The notes: generated by a model from the letters alone, not told the origin. A DNA stretch of 64,000 bases from Owenia fusiformis (GCA_903813345.2 CAIIXF020000010.1:496001-560000); one strand, 5' to 3'. Positions 51,189-63,921 are shown, counted from the stretch's first letter. Program-made: numbers and translations.

Positions 51189-51771
51189 ATATTTGCATAA
51201 TATAGTTTTGAATGTCTTCTTTTGAATAGTCATAATTTAATTTGGATGATATTTCTAGAATTTTTATAAAAAATTATTAGTGCAGTACACTAATGAACTT
51301 CTTTCTCCAATTCGAGAATTGTATTTTACTGAATCGGTCTACTGCACGTTACCCCTGCTTCGTACAATTGTGATATTTCTACATCTTCAAGATTTAAATG
51401 TGCTCTTTTGAATATTCATAATTTAATTTGGGTGATTTTTCTAGATTTTTCATAATAAGATTATTAGCCCAGGAGACTGTTCTTCAAACCAAGACCCTTT
51501 TGTGTTCAGTATCCATTTATTGAACATTCAAATAGTTCCAAATTGCATAAAGGTGAAGTATACATGTATCTTGTATCAAGTATTCATTATATTATTAGAT
51601 GCTTTTTATCATTGCTTTATATCTCAGTATGGAGTATCTACATTTGCAGTTCAGGCACATTTTGCTGCTGGTTTGCCAAAATGTGAAACAAGAAATCCGT
51701 CCAAGATTGCATGAAGAGTGATCGTCTTTTGTGTTATACATGAAAATATATTTTCTGTAGAAATGTGATAT

Positions 51772-51910
51772 TCAGTATATTATAGTGCCATTAGTTTTAC
51801 ATTATGGTAGATACTTTATCAATTATTGTGTATATTTATATTATAGTGCCATTAAATTTACATAATGGAAGATACTTTATCAATTATTGTGTATATTTAT
51901 ATTTTAGTGC
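51772..51910. repeat. Two-copy tandem repeat of about 63 bp
   Basis: TATTATAGTGCCATTA, then GATACTTTATCAATTATTGT, occurs twice, with the third start TTTTAGTGCCAT truncated. Confidence 0.75.
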
Positions 51911-52039
51911 CATATATGATCGTGCTTAAGAAGTTGTATATGAAGAAGTTTTAATTTTAAGTGTTTATTAAAGTTAACATGTTATTTACTTTATTTGAAT
52001 CATGCACAAATTGTGCACATTCTATAAGATTAGACTTAA

Positions 52040-52467
52040 AGCCTCACTATGCATATTTTCAACATTTTTTGACAAAATAAAGACTAAAACTTTTGAATTT
52101 CATAGTATATCAATGGATTGACAAGTACTTTATCTTTCATTAGACATCAAAAACAGCTCAAACGGGCCACATCAAAGCTTACAATAAATTATTAAAAATA
52201 TTTTTAATCTGTCAGGTTTTTATATATCAAGTTTTTACCAATGTTAATGAAAGATTGCGAAGTTGTTTTTAGTACATGATTCATTCATTTTTATAGAAGT
52301 GTCACCCTCTTTTATTTAAAAACATGCACTTTGTCAAAAATTTGCATGCACTACTAAAGATCTCATAACTTCAAATGCTGTTTTATATGTGATTTGATGG
52401 AGTGTGTAAATAACATGTTTCAATGATTATTTTATCTTTTTTCCATCTAAATTAAGCATAGTGGGCT
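52040..52467. mobile_element. TTAA-flanked MITE
   Basis: AGCCTCACTATGC and its inverse GCATAGTGGGCT form the ends, with TTAA on both sides (52036-52039, 52468-52471). 428 bp, non-coding. TTAA targets suggest piggyBac or Kolobok mobilisation. Confidence 0.65.
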
Positions 52468-52515
52468 TTAAAGTGGATGGTGATATTGATGTATTTTGTC
52501 AATTTATTGAATGTA

Positions 52516-53581
52516 CGAGGGTTGTCCCAGAAGTAATGCACTATATGCTTTAACTTTATCAATAATTGATATTTTTGCATGAAATTTTCAGTAAATGTTC
52601 CTTAGAGACATTTTGATTATTCTAGAAATTTTCATGTTTACTGATAAAATTATATTGATGTTATAATAAAATCAAGTTGGTGAGTTTGGGTAGGGCGGGG
52701 CAAGTTATACAGTCACGTCAAAAGGAATATAAAATTGAAATTATGAAATAATTAATCAACATATACCATTTGGTGTAGCTATAGGAAGTATGCTCAAAAA
52801 TACATTTTAAGATACTAAATTACTATGAGCACATCCTAGATTTAATGTATGTATATTGCACAGTGTCGCATTTTACATTTTCTCAAAATATTGCCCTTTG
52901 CGTATTATGTACTTTTGATGCCTGTCAGGTCAAACACTCTCGGCAATTTCTTCCACTATGACTTGTGGAGTTTTTGCCTCCCATGTTTTGAGTTGTCATA
53001 CAGGGTCAAATCGTCTCTTTTAAATCTCTTCTGCCAACCCATAATTGAAGTTCTATCTGGTATATACTCCTCATATACTTTCTTCATAGTAGCATTGTTT
53101 TACGTGGCTGTGAGTCCAAGTGAAGTATGAAATTAGGTCACCAAACGCAAGGCCTTCTGTTATCAGGAGAGAATTGTAGCCATTTTTGCAATTTCTTGAC
53201 TTTGACTGTATTTGAATTCGTGACTAGTGAAATGTGGTATTATGGCATCACAGTGCTAAATGTCATTATTCATACTTGGTTAACATCATGCTGAGTAAAT
53301 TTAATAATTTCCCAAACATTTTGACCATTTAAAGGAAAGAAATATTAATAAAAGAACACTTTAGATCTTTTCATAATTATAAAAATTGGTACCTGCCCCG
53401 CCCACCCCTACCCCCATGTTGTTATAGCAACCACATTAAGACTTAATATTAATGTTGGATGCTGAAACTTCAGGATATAAGAGATAAAACTTCAATTGTT
53501 ATATACACAAAATTTCAGCTAAATTGATGAATATTAAAGAAAGTTAGAGCATATAGTGCATTACTTCTGGGACAACCCTCG
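52516..53581 (-). mobile_element. Decayed mariner transposon
   Basis: Terminal inverted repeats CGAGGGTTGTCCCAGAAGTA (match continues through ATGCACTATATGC) with TA on both sides (52514-52515, 53582-53583). On the minus strand around 53,110-52,890 a broken frame reads like the mariner N-terminal HTH region (MKKVYEEYIPDRTSIMGWQK, then RFKRDDLTLYDNSKHGRQK), with stops. At 1,066 bp the catalytic DDE part is largely missing, so it is not functional. Confidence 0.85.
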
Positions 53582-54709
53582 TACTTGTTATTGATCAACT
53601 CTGATTGGTGCATAGACATCAAATCAAGCTTAATGAGTAATTTCACCATCAATTATTACAAAATCCAAGTGTTGTGATATTATACAAACATTGAATTCTG
53701 TTTTCCTGCAATACCTATGTATATTTCTTAGGGTGTATTCCATGAAAACAGGACTCAATATTTGTTTTATTGTTTCTCACCTGATTTATATGTGTATTGA
53801 GATAGAAGTTCTCCAAAATGTTAAGCCTATTCAAATTTCCTTAGGAACAACTTTCAATGTCAGTTTCAATTTCACTTCATGAAATACCTTGTGGTATCAC
53901 AGTGCTTATTATCATGATTATCACTCAGAGAAATAATAAAATATAATATAAGTTCAAAGATTCTGAAATTGTAAAAAAAAGTTTGGTCATGTACTCTCCC
54001 CAATTTTTCCTTCAGATTTATTGTTAACAATTCATTCGCATTAAACACCCAATAAACTCTATGTTGAATTTGCTGTTAGAGAACCTCTTGAAATGAAATG
54101 ATGAAAATGAAATGATTTTTCTCCATTCATCTCATCAAATTTAACCAAGGTTATAACAGAATCCCTGTTTTTATTATCTTCCACTTTTTATGAGAACAGA
54201 GCCATTAAACAAGATTATAGTAAAATTTTGCCATTTTAGATTAGCTGACTGCAAAAGTTGTTGAAGATTATGACTGCCAGATACATTGAATTTTATAAGA
54301 CCTGATTTATTTGAGGCAAATATTGTGATTGATAATGAAAAGCACTAAGGGAGAACTTTATCAATTGTCATTATTAACAAAATATTTTTGACAATTTATC
54401 TGCTATAAACTGTGAAGGTTGCCTGTGTATTCACACTGTATAAAAGGTAAAAAATATAAAACAGAAATAGATTATTATATTAATAAAATATATTTTTGTT
54501 TTTAAAATTCAAGCTGCCATGAGCAGCACATTTATGATGATTATTAAGTCTGAGGGTCAGATCAAAATATTATTGTCTGTCCAATCATCAAATCACTCAC
54601 TTAGCCAATTTTGTAAATTTCATTTGTAAAGTCCAATAATGCATACATGTTAGGGCTACATATTGCTACATGACTTTTATATTTTATCTGACTCCTCTAG
54701 TAACTTTTA

Positions 54710-55314
54710 AAGGAATATTCCTTGCCAAACCATCTCTCTCCTCATATGGTAGCTATAACCATATATATGCTTGCCATGTTTAGCAAAACACGCAAAAATG
54801 TTTTGATATGGTCAAAGTTGATCACTTAGAAATGTGATGCTCAATTCCAGTAAGCTGCCATCTTTTAAAATTTCACACAGGAAGTGATGTCATCGACTCT
54901 CAACTTTGCATATTGCATTAGGTGAGGAGCTATTAAGAATTACAAAACCAGCTAAATATTCTTTTTCTACTTTGTATCTTATCTAATCCTTCTGAAAATC
55001 TCTTCTGTTATTCTAAGTTGACAAGCCCTGAAAATATTTTTGCACAGAAAGTAATGATCACTTGTCGAGAAGTGATTTTGTGCTACTTTCCTATACTGTT
55101 ATGGGCAAGGTTATAGAAGTTGAGAGTTGATAACATCACTTCCTGCAAGAAATCTTAAAGATGGCAGCTCACTGGAAATAAGCACTAGATTTTTAGAAAT
55201 GATCAATATTGACCATATTAAAACATTTTCCCATGTTTTGCTAAATATGGAAACTATATATATGATTATAGCTACCATATCAAGAGAGAAAGGGTCTGGC
55301 AAGGAATATTCCTT
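54710..55314. mobile_element. Long-TIR element with AAGGAATATTCCTTGCCA ends
   Basis: Two inverted arms of about 200 bp each (54710-54920 and 55110-55314) share AAGGAATATTCCTTGCCA, TATGGTAGCTATAA, GCTGCCATCTTT and GGAAGTGATG. TA flanks both ends. The small open frames here arise from the arms. Confidence 0.75.
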
Positions 55315-55534
55315 TAAGTCTTAAGACAAAAAGAATTAAAAAAACAGAAAAACCTATCTGATCTGAATGCCACTGAGATCTACCAAAAGTGCTCAAATTA
55401 GCAGGTGTTCAAACTTGGAAGTCTATGGCAGATTGAAAAATTTAGACTGAAGAAGTTAACATTGAGAGGTATTCAGATATACAGGTTTTACCGTAGATAT
55501 GTTATTATTTGTTTAATAAGTGAGGATCAGGTAG

Positions 55535-57854
55535 TCATGTGCTATCAATAGGAATACCATCAAGTGGACAAGTTGTGGAAGAATATGTGAGCCACTGATC
55601 AATGCATGTTTCATGAAATACATGACCACATGGTAAATATTTCCTACACTGTCCTACAAGGTAGAACTCCATGCATACTGCACAAGGATCTTCTAGAATG
55701 TCATGTTCATGAACAGCTTCAACTCTCAGTGAGCTAAGTGCCAGTGTATTAACAGTTTTAGGTTTGCATAGATCATCAAGGTTAAGCAGCAGGTCAAAGT
55801 CTTCTGGAGTGATCTCCCTGTGCTGTAGGTTTATAAAGGCACTCACAACAGTAGTGTCAAAACTTGAGAATTCTTTAGGGGCACTTGTCGTATTGAGTAA
55901 AGTATGAACTTGAGCAGTTCTATAGTTTTTGGTAGGGGTGTACACTCGGGGTGTTTTTGGGCTGCTTATTTTGTCAATTGTTGCATCAATCTTATTTTTA
56001 CAGGAAACTGCAGCTTCTGAGTGTTTGTATTTTAATATTGGTTGGAATTGATCATTAGCTCTTGAAAGTCTAAGGCAGATAAGTTTATACACTCTGTGGT
56101 GCATAAACAGTTTTGATCTGTTATGTATTGAATTATGGATTTTTCTGCATTGTTTTTGCTTTATTTGTTTCTTTGCACTCTGCACCTTTCTGCCCTTGTC
56201 CTTCCTTAAATAGTCTCTGTTCCCCTTTGAACCATGGATTTGATGATGTTCAAATTGTCCATATGTAGTTTCATATGATTCAAGTTCTTCATCATAATGA
56301 GCCATTATTTCAGCAATTTCTTGCGTTTTCCAAGGATGTTCATCATCAACCCCAATTTTTCTGTTTACTTCAGAATTGTCATATTTGATATTAAGAAGAT
56401 GGTTTGCAGGTTTCCATTTCTTATTCTTACTTTTATCAGTATTTGATTTTATACTTGATGTGGTACTGGTGTGGGAAGTCACTGTATGAAGCTCTTTACT
56501 CTTCAGATCATTGGGTATTTTTTGTGTCTCTTTGGTAAGATGGATGTCATTACAAGTTTCTCTTTCAGTAGAGTAGTTCTAAAATATAAAATGAGTAATA
56601 TACGGTAATTACAATTTAATTTTGAACAATTATCTGCCTTATCAAATACATTGGAGATTCTATATGAAGCACCTACTAACTTATACTAATAGTACTTACT
56701 AATACTAGGTATTTTGAAATACATGTAGATTTGAAAAAGAAGAAAAGATGGTTTTAGTCAATTTTGTATTATTTGATAATAACAGCTCTGTGAAATTGAA
56801 AATTCAACCACCCCCCCCCCCCCTTAGGTGCGGCCATGCTAGTGATCATAGGCCAAGAGAAAAGTACTATTGAGCTCAATATTGAGGTCATCTATATTGA
56901 CCTATACAGTACTTTTCCCTTGGCCTATGCTAGCGACTAAACGTGTATATGAACTGACTTGTATACTATGACCATGGACTGGAAATACATGTAAGCTCAC
57001 ACAATGAACTTTACACAAAAAAAGTGCAAAGTGCACAAAACAAAAATGATATCCATGGGCGTAGCGCTATAAGTAATACGCCACCACGGGAACAAGAGTT
57101 GAGCGAAGCAAAAACGAGCGTTTAGAGGAGTCTGGGGGGGTCCTAGTTCAACAAGTTAAACCCAAAACCACGGCTTTCATTTATTAATCTGAATGTTCTT
57201 GTTGCCGTGGTTGGGTTTAACTTCCATGCTATGCTTTCATTTGTTGCAAATTCTCACTATCAGTTATTAATTAAACGCGCATGGAATTTCATGCGCTACC
57301 ATAGGCCACCATTAAATCTTTTGCATCAAGGGCCGAATAGGCACGGACGTTAAACCCAGGGCGGGCCACAAGATATGTCAGATAAGAAATAAGGCCCAGA
57401 CTAGGTTTAACTTGTTGAACTAGGGGGGTCCCCCCTAGGAAAATTTTGAAATTTGCTTGTATTTGGAGCGAATTTGCAATCATCTAGTACGCCTGTGCAT
57501 ACCCAGCGTACCGGGCGCTACGCCTATGATATCATAGATCAAATGCTAAAATCACTGAAAGACCTGATGAGACAATAGCGCCATAAGACATTAGAGCGCC
57601 AGAAGAATGTCAACAACAACAACATGCAAGTCAAATAACATCAATCTTACCATTTTGACACTATCCAGCTCTCCAGTTTTCATTTCATTCCTTCGTTTGA
57701 TATGTTCCCTGACTAGAACAGCAAAACTTCTCCCCAAATCTTCATATGGTGACACAGGATACAAATGTCTTGGCACCTCAAACTCCATTTCTGGGGTTGA
57801 ACCACCTGTGAGTTGCGATGTAGAAGTATTGACACACAACGAAGTAGTTGCCAT
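55535..57854 (-). CDS. RING-H2 finger protein, two coding exons (presumptive E3 ubiquitin ligase)
   Basis: Exon 1 is 57854-57651 (68 aa, ATG start, ends on a whole codon before GTAAGA). Exon 2 is 56578-55535 after a TTTTAG acceptor, so the protein is 415 aa. Exon 1 encodes PRHLYPVSPYEDLGRSFAVL and a basic helix. The middle is Lys/Ser-rich with no domain I recognise. A C-terminal RING lies at about residues 367-410: CAVC, then LPCGHVFHETC, IDQWL and CPLD. The pattern is C-x2-C ... C-x-H-x2-H-x2-C ... C-P-x-D. The eighth ligand is Asp rather than Cys, as in RBX1, so zinc binding is still plausible. The RING suggests E2-dependent ubiquitin transfer; the substrate is unknown. I could not assign a named orthologue. 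Intron 1 (57650-56579) carries an 83-bp MITE and a pair of nested MITEs. The gene is divergent to NSA2. Confidence 0.85.
56847..56929. mobile_element. 83-bp mini-derivative of the CATAGGCC family (RING gene intron 1)
   Basis: CATAGGCCAAGAGAAAAGTA at the left pairs with TACTTTTCCCTTGGCCTATG at the right. Flanks CTAGTGAT and CTAGCGAC agree at six of eight positions, consistent with an old 8-bp duplication. Confidence 0.65.
57053..57525. mobile_element. GGGCGTAGCGC MITE hosting a second MITE (RING gene intron 1)
   Basis: GGGCGTAGCGC at the left is inverted as GCGCTACGCC at the right, flanked by ATGATAT on both sides (57046-57052, 57526-57532). About 190 bp remain after removing the nested element. 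It ends 125 bp before the donor of exon 1. Confidence 0.6.
57143..57423. mobile_element. Nested MITE with CTAGTTCAACAAGTTAAACC ends
   Basis: A 20-bp terminal inverted repeat (CTAGTTCAACAAGTTAAACC and its inverse) bounds 281 bp inside the GGGCGTAGCGC element. The termini are CTAG, so the duplication may be TA or CTAG. A second inner inverted pair (AACCACGGC with GCCGTGGTT) is present. Confidence 0.65.
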
Positions 57855-58228
57855 TATTGTTGACTTTTTACTCGGTTCTTGTCTACTTCGACACTCCGCC
57901 TAATGCTCTGTTGCAGAACTGCTTCGAAAATGCAATTGTTTGCGTTTTTAAACATGTCTTGCATTGCACAACCAAAATGAAATCTTTGTTTACAAATAAA
58001 GACATGTGGGACTAAATATAGCCAATGAGCAAATCGTTCTATGATCTGATTGGTTTAAAAGATTAGGCGTCATCGGGGATTCCCCAGGAAGAATTCCTAC
58101 GCATGCGCATGTTGTACTTCCTTTACACGCCATTTTTCAATATTTTTAACAAAATGTAAATTTTCCCAATATTTTACTTATCTACAGCACAATAAGCAAT
58201 TTTAAAGAGATTATAACATTGTTCCATC
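57855..58228. promoter_or_regulatory. Shared head-to-head promoter of the RING gene and NSA2
   Basis: Only 374 bp separate the two divergent start codons. The interval holds CCAAT (58022-58026), an inverted CCAAT (ATTGG, 58049-58053), and a near-palindromic NRF1-like motif, ACGCATGCGCAT, around 58099-58110. A pyrimidine run, CTTCCTTT (58117-58124), could be a TOP-like start for NSA2, fitting a ribosome-biogenesis gene. No TATA box is evident. Motifs were read by eye; start sites are inferred. Confidence 0.6.
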
Positions 58229-61200
58229 ATGGTGAGTAGCATAGCTTGATATATATTCGATATTTGAAGTGATTTCAAAAGCTTTATTTACGGTTATGAT
58301 GAGGCATCTTTACCCTTGTAAATGAAAAATGGGCTGGAATGGAATAACCAAAATAAACAATATAAGTGCCAGAGACCATCTTAGCATTTGCATCCATTTT
58401 ACCGCTTTTTAAAGTGAGCTTCGTCCACACTATTATTTCAAGAGAAACCTCTGAATTGCTTAGCCAACCAGATATTGTCATCACCAGAAGGAAGGTCATT
58501 TCCTTTGACATCATTGTTTACCCTGTATTCACCATAGATGCTAGCCAGATCATCAAAGGCTAAATAAATATTCTTCAAAGTGAGATAGGAAAAAAATCCA
58601 AGCCCGTGTAAACATGGTCTTACGCTGATCTTGAAATCCTATTTGTTTTCTTATCTTTACGCTACCTCTGATGGATAAAAGTGATATCCGAAGGGGTTTT
58701 GTTTCTCATTGATTTGATTCCTGAAATGTGACGCCTGCTTCACAATGATATTTGGACACACAGCTTCCAGCAACAATTGTAATCTTTGCCATAGCGAAAA
58801 TTGAATTACAGTGTCCGAAGCCTATTTACTTTAACCAAACAAGTAGAAATAGAAAGATCCAAGCTATAAATTTAGTGATGCTTCACAGAGGAAGTGGATA
58901 TTGTACTCTTACATGATAAGGAAATCAAACTGAACTGGACTCAATATACTCCCAATGAAAAACATATCTCATTTAGATTACAAATATACCATTCCAATCA
59001 TATAGCATTCTGATTAACTATAAACAATATATTTCCAAAACTTGATGAATGCCACATCATAGAAATAAATAAAGTGAACAATCACCAGATTCTACAGACA
59101 TTCATACCTTTTGGTAGAAACTTACAAAATTACAATGACAGTCTACATTCTGCATGCTAAGTGCTTTGGTATTTGTTTTTAGCCTCAGAACGAGCATATT
59201 GAGCTACACAGGAAGCGTCATGGATATCGTCTGGATTACCATGAACGTAAGCGTAAGAAGGAAGGAAGACAGCCTCACGAAATCGCCAAAAAGGCTAAAA
59301 AACTCAGGGGTCTCAAGTAAGTGATGTTTTTGCATATATTATTTGGATTTACAAACCAATAATAGTGAATTCCCTCATAAAACATAAAGAAAAGTGAACA
59401 CAGAAAATAATGATAGATTATAAATTAAAAGTTCAATTGTTCCATTTTGTTATAAAGTTGAATCGTGACACTAGCGCTCGTAGAATCAAAGTAAAATTAA
59501 CATTCCTATAGCACCCTAGTACTCTAGATATAAAAAATATAGATATATTCTCATAATTTTGCAGAATTTGTTCTCAGTTGTCCTTCTTAACATTTCAGGG
59601 CTAAAATGTACAATAAGCAGCGCCATTCAGAGAAAGTACAGATGAAGAAAACGTAAGTTGAATAAAATCCTACATGGATATGACTTGTATTTTAGATATT
59701 AACTGACTAGCTCTTTTGAATCAAAGACAATTCAAAATAATCTATTAAACTTATATTATACATGAAGAATCACCTCATTCTGTATAATACAATTATTGAC
59801 TTACTTTCCAGAATAAAAATGCACGAAGAGCGTAAAACTAAACAAAAGGCAGATGACGCTGTTCCTGAAGGAGCAGTGCCAACATATTTATTGGACAGAG
59901 AAGGACAATCTCGAGCTAAAGTGCTCTCAAATATGATTAAACAAAAAAGGAAAGAAAAAGCGGGAAAATGGGATGTACCACTACCAAAGGTGAAAGGAGT
60001 TAGTGAAGCTGAAGTGTTTAGAGTAGTAAAAACAGGAAAAACTAAAAGTTAGTATTCTATTTGTCATAGATCACATCTATGTCTAGATTGTCATAGATCA
60101 CATCTATGTCTAGATTGTCATAGATCTCATATGCCATAGATAACATGTCTTTACTCTGGTATGATACCAATGATCTATAACTTCAGCATTTCCTATAGTT
60201 TCGCAAAAGAAGAGGGAAGGCCTCTGGAAACATCTTCAAATCTTTGCCTTTGGATTTACTAAATTACAATTCCATTTCCAGAGACTCAGTTCTCTAGAAG
60301 GCCCATGACTTTTCAGAATTAAGTTTAGTGAAATTAAGTTTTTAATGCAAGATATTTAAGATTAGCAGTGCATATTGTATTCCCCATAAATTCAAGATAC
60401 TTAATTTTTCAGGACTCTTAAATATTTGAAGATTTGCAATTTTGATTTGACTTTCTAGGGAAGGCATGGAAAAGAATGGTTACCAAGGCAACATATGTTG
60501 GAGAAGCATTCACTCGGAAACCTCCAAAATATGAAAGATTTATTAGACCAATGGTAAGTTGAATCTGGTAAACACGGATCTATCCTGGTTAGATTATGCA
60601 CAATGGTCCCCAAACATTAGTGAGGTACTACCTCAAGATTAACAGTTCATATTTGTTTCTTGGTAAATATCATGGTTGCTGTGCTTACCCAATTTGATTT
60701 CACCCATGGTAAAACATTTGTAGTAGCAGAAGAAGTAATTGAAAGATAATTTTTGGCATTTTATTATTTTATAAATATCCTGAATATTAATTGCACAATT
60801 GATGTACATATATTTTTATCGCACTTTGAAAAAGTGCTATATTGTCGTCGTCTTGTGCTGTTGGGCGGGCGTGCGGGCGGGCGGGACATAAACCAAATCT
60901 TGTCATCAAATTTCCAGGATAACTGCTTACCTGTTCAACTTGAAATTTTAACAGATGCAAGAGCAGACCAGTACCAAGATCTGATTAGGTTAAGGGCATG
61001 CTGGGTAAACTATGTGGCGGCCATTTTGAATTTTTCAACAAATCTTGTCATCAAAATTCCAGGAAAACCACTTATCCGTTCAACTTGAAATTTTTACAGA
61101 TGCAAGAGCAGACTATTGCCAAGATCTGATTAGGTTTTGGGTATGCTGGCTGAATTACATGGTGGCCATTTTTAATTTTTTAATTTGGCGGCCATTTTTA

Positions 61201-63921
61201 ATTTTTCAACTTGCTCCAAATTGACCAAATTTTTTTTTAAAAAACATCTACAAGTTCTCAGAAGTTCAAATCTGACCTTAGATTTCAGATTTGACCTTTC
61301 ATTCACCTTCAGTGACCTTGAAAAGGTCAAAAAAGTTGATTTTCTAAATTGATATTTTGGATTTAAATTTAGGTCAGCTTAATTACAAAACACCTACTGA
61401 GGTCTGAAAAAGTGAAATTTTCAAGGTCGAAAGTCAAGGTCATTAAACTAGGTCACAAATGATGTTATCCAAGTTTCTCAAAGTTTGAGACTACAAATCA
61501 ATTCTTGTCATCAAAATTCCAAGAAAACCGCTAACCTGTTCAACTTGAAATTTTTACACATGCAATAGCAGACTAGTGCCAAGATCTGATTAGGTTAAGG
61601 GCATGCTGGGTAAACTACGTGGTGGCCATTTTGAATTTTTCAACAAATCTTGTCATCAAAATTCCAGGAAAACCACTTATCCGTTCAACTTGAAATTTTT
61701 ACAGATGCAAGAACAGACTATTGCCAAGATCTGATTAGGTTTTGGGTATGCTGGCTGAATTACATGGTGGCCATTTTGAATTTTTCAATCTGGCGGCCAT
61801 TTTGAATTTTTCAACTTGCTCCAAATTGACCAAATTTTTTTTTTAAAAACATCTACAAGTTCTCAGAAGTTCAAATCTGACCTTAGATTTCAGATTTGAC
61901 CTTTCGTTGACCTTCAGTGGCCTTGAAAAGGTCAAAAATTTGATTTTCTAAATTGATATTTTGGATTTATATTTAGGTCAGCTAATTACAAAAGACCTAC
62001 TGAGGTCTGAAAAAGTGAAATTTTCAAGGTCGAAGGTCATCAAATTAGGTCACAAACAATGTTATCTAAATTTTCCCAAAGTTCAAGACTACAAATAAAT
62101 TCTTGTCATCAAAATTGCAGGAAACCCGCTAACCTTGTCAACTTGAAATGTTTACAGATGCAAGAGCAGACTAGTGCCAAGGTCTGATTAGGTTTTGGCC
62201 ATGCAGGGTAAATTGCATGGTGGTCAGTTTGCTCTTCAAAGTGCGATATTTATCACTGTGTGTCTTGTTTATATATACAGTAGTAAACGCCACTTTTGAT
62301 ATTGCAGGCTTTAAGAATGAAGAAGGCACATGTGACACATCCAGAGTTAAAGGCTACATTCTGTCTGCCAATCATAGGTGTAAAGAAGAATCCAAGTTCC
62401 CCTATGTACACATCTCTGGGGGTCATCACCAAGGGAACAGTAATAGAGGTAACAACCCCCCCCCCACACACACACACACACGACTGGTCCTTAATTCATT
62501 TTCATGAAAGGAATCAAATTAAATTGAAAACTGGTAACTGGTATTTTGATTATTAAACCAAAGTATGTTGTTTGTGTGAGAAGATGTTGCACAAGTTACT
62601 ATGACAACTGCTGCAGGGCCAAAAGTCAACTTATCTCTCTGTATTTTTGGCCATGAAGAGTCAGTGAAATGTACAATGCTTCTTCTGTAAAGATTTCTGC
62701 AAAGGGTGAAAAGTGTGAAAGTTTTGGGGTAAATTTATGGTTTTATTAAGTAATTTACCTTGTGTGTTAATCTGTGTTTTTATTTCAGGTTAACATTAGT
62801 GAACTCGGACTTGTTACTCAAGGTGGAAAAGTTATATGGGGTAAGTTTTTTAGGTCTGTGTTATTGGGCTGTGTTTTAATCAGTTTATTTTACTTGAGGT
62901 TCCACTTTTCCATACGACTTTATCCACTAAGTCTTATTTGCATCGAATAAAGAATTTGAGCAAAAAGTGTCTCTGAGTGTCTCAGTCATATTTTGGCAAG
63001 TCTAAGTCTGATGTTGGAATAGAATTCTCACAAAGTTAACTAGAAGAAGAGTACAGTAAGTCCTCTGTATTGATTAGTTTTATGACCAAAACAATTCATC
63101 AGCTTAGTTAGGTTTTCACCAGAGTCAGGTTCGGGTGTTCTGCTTATAAAGGGGATCCCTTTATACGTTTAAACCATGAAATGTGGAACCATAACTGTAA
63201 TCTTGGAACCTGGTAGTCCACAGAATTTTGCTACTTGACCCAAAGGTTGTAACAATATCTCCATAAGAAAACAGCATTAGAAGTTCAGAGATTTTAAGCA
63301 CCAATCCATATGCATTTTTCACCAAAGTGTTTTCAAATTACTTTTGCAAGCAAGTATTAACTATGCCTACTATTCCCTCACTGAGACTATGACACATGAC
63401 CCCAGCCTGTCCTATTTCCCATTTCTTATCCAAATTGCTGCTATTCTTCCATATTACATGCATTTACATTTGTAATTAAATTTATGTATTTTCTAGCTTA
63501 GCCTATAATGCTTTATAAGCGATTGGCAAGCCATTCTTGAAAAACATGATTATGATGAAATAAATTGATAATGTATAAAAAAAAAAATAAAAAAAAAATT
63601 ACTTTTGAAAAAATATATGATTAACACATATACCAAAAATGAATGACTGATGTACTGTGAACGCCATCATCATCTTTCATTTCAGATTGTAAAAAAAATT
63701 TAACTGATTGAAAAAATATTTTTGCTTATTATTGTTAGCTCCAGTGTTTGAGCTGTCTTTGGTGTCAAATGAAAGTTTGAGTACTTATTAATCCATTGAA
63801 AATATGATGTTATAATAAATTTGTAAATACATGTTTCTTATGTTGTTTTTCAGGTAAATATGCTCAGGTGACAAATCATCCGGAAAATGATGGATGCATC
63901 AACGCTGTTCTGTTGGTATAG
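58229..63921 (+). CDS. NSA2: Ribosome biogenesis protein NSA2, eight coding exons
   Basis: Exons: 58229-58231 (ATG only), 59183-59316, 59599-59652, 59812-60047, 60459-60553, 62308-62448, 62789-62840, 63854-63921. The total is 783 nt (260 aa), the same length as human NSA2 as I know it. It opens [20 protein letters not shown] and carries the family block [20 protein letters not shown], then [44 protein letters not shown], and ends [17 protein letters not shown]2 is a nucleolar, eS8-like factor needed for pre-60S maturation (27S rRNA processing). The exon after RPM reads ALRMKKAHV, where human has GLRFKKAHV. A start codon alone in exon 1 is also seen in EIF3J-like short first exons here. Intron 5 contains a 1.4-kb hairpin-ended transposon. 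Confidence 0.96.
60061..60148. repeat. Short tandem repeat in NSA2 intron 4
   Basis: TGTCATAGATCACATCTATG plus TCTAGAT repeats two and a half times, with internal dyad symmetry, starting about 14 bp after the exon 4 donor. Confidence 0.75.
60817..62247 (-). mobile_element. Pearl/Helentron-associated-type element, copy 3 (NSA2 intron 5)
   Basis: Ends are TATCGCACTTTGAA and TTCAAAGTGCGATA. The left end carries a hairpin (GCACTTTGAAAAAGTGC), ATATTGT, then a GGGCGGGCGTGCGGGCGGGC tract, so the element runs opposite to copies 1 and 2. The core is a large direct duplication (about 60,890-61,490 versus 61,500-62,100) made of smaller units with GGCGGCCATTTTGAATTTTT. No coding capacity; the open frame at 60753-61088 is fortuitous. 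Confidence 0.6.

Noticed and set aside
57607-57903. Plus-strand 98-codon frame
   Set aside because: It is the antisense of exon 1 of the RING gene.
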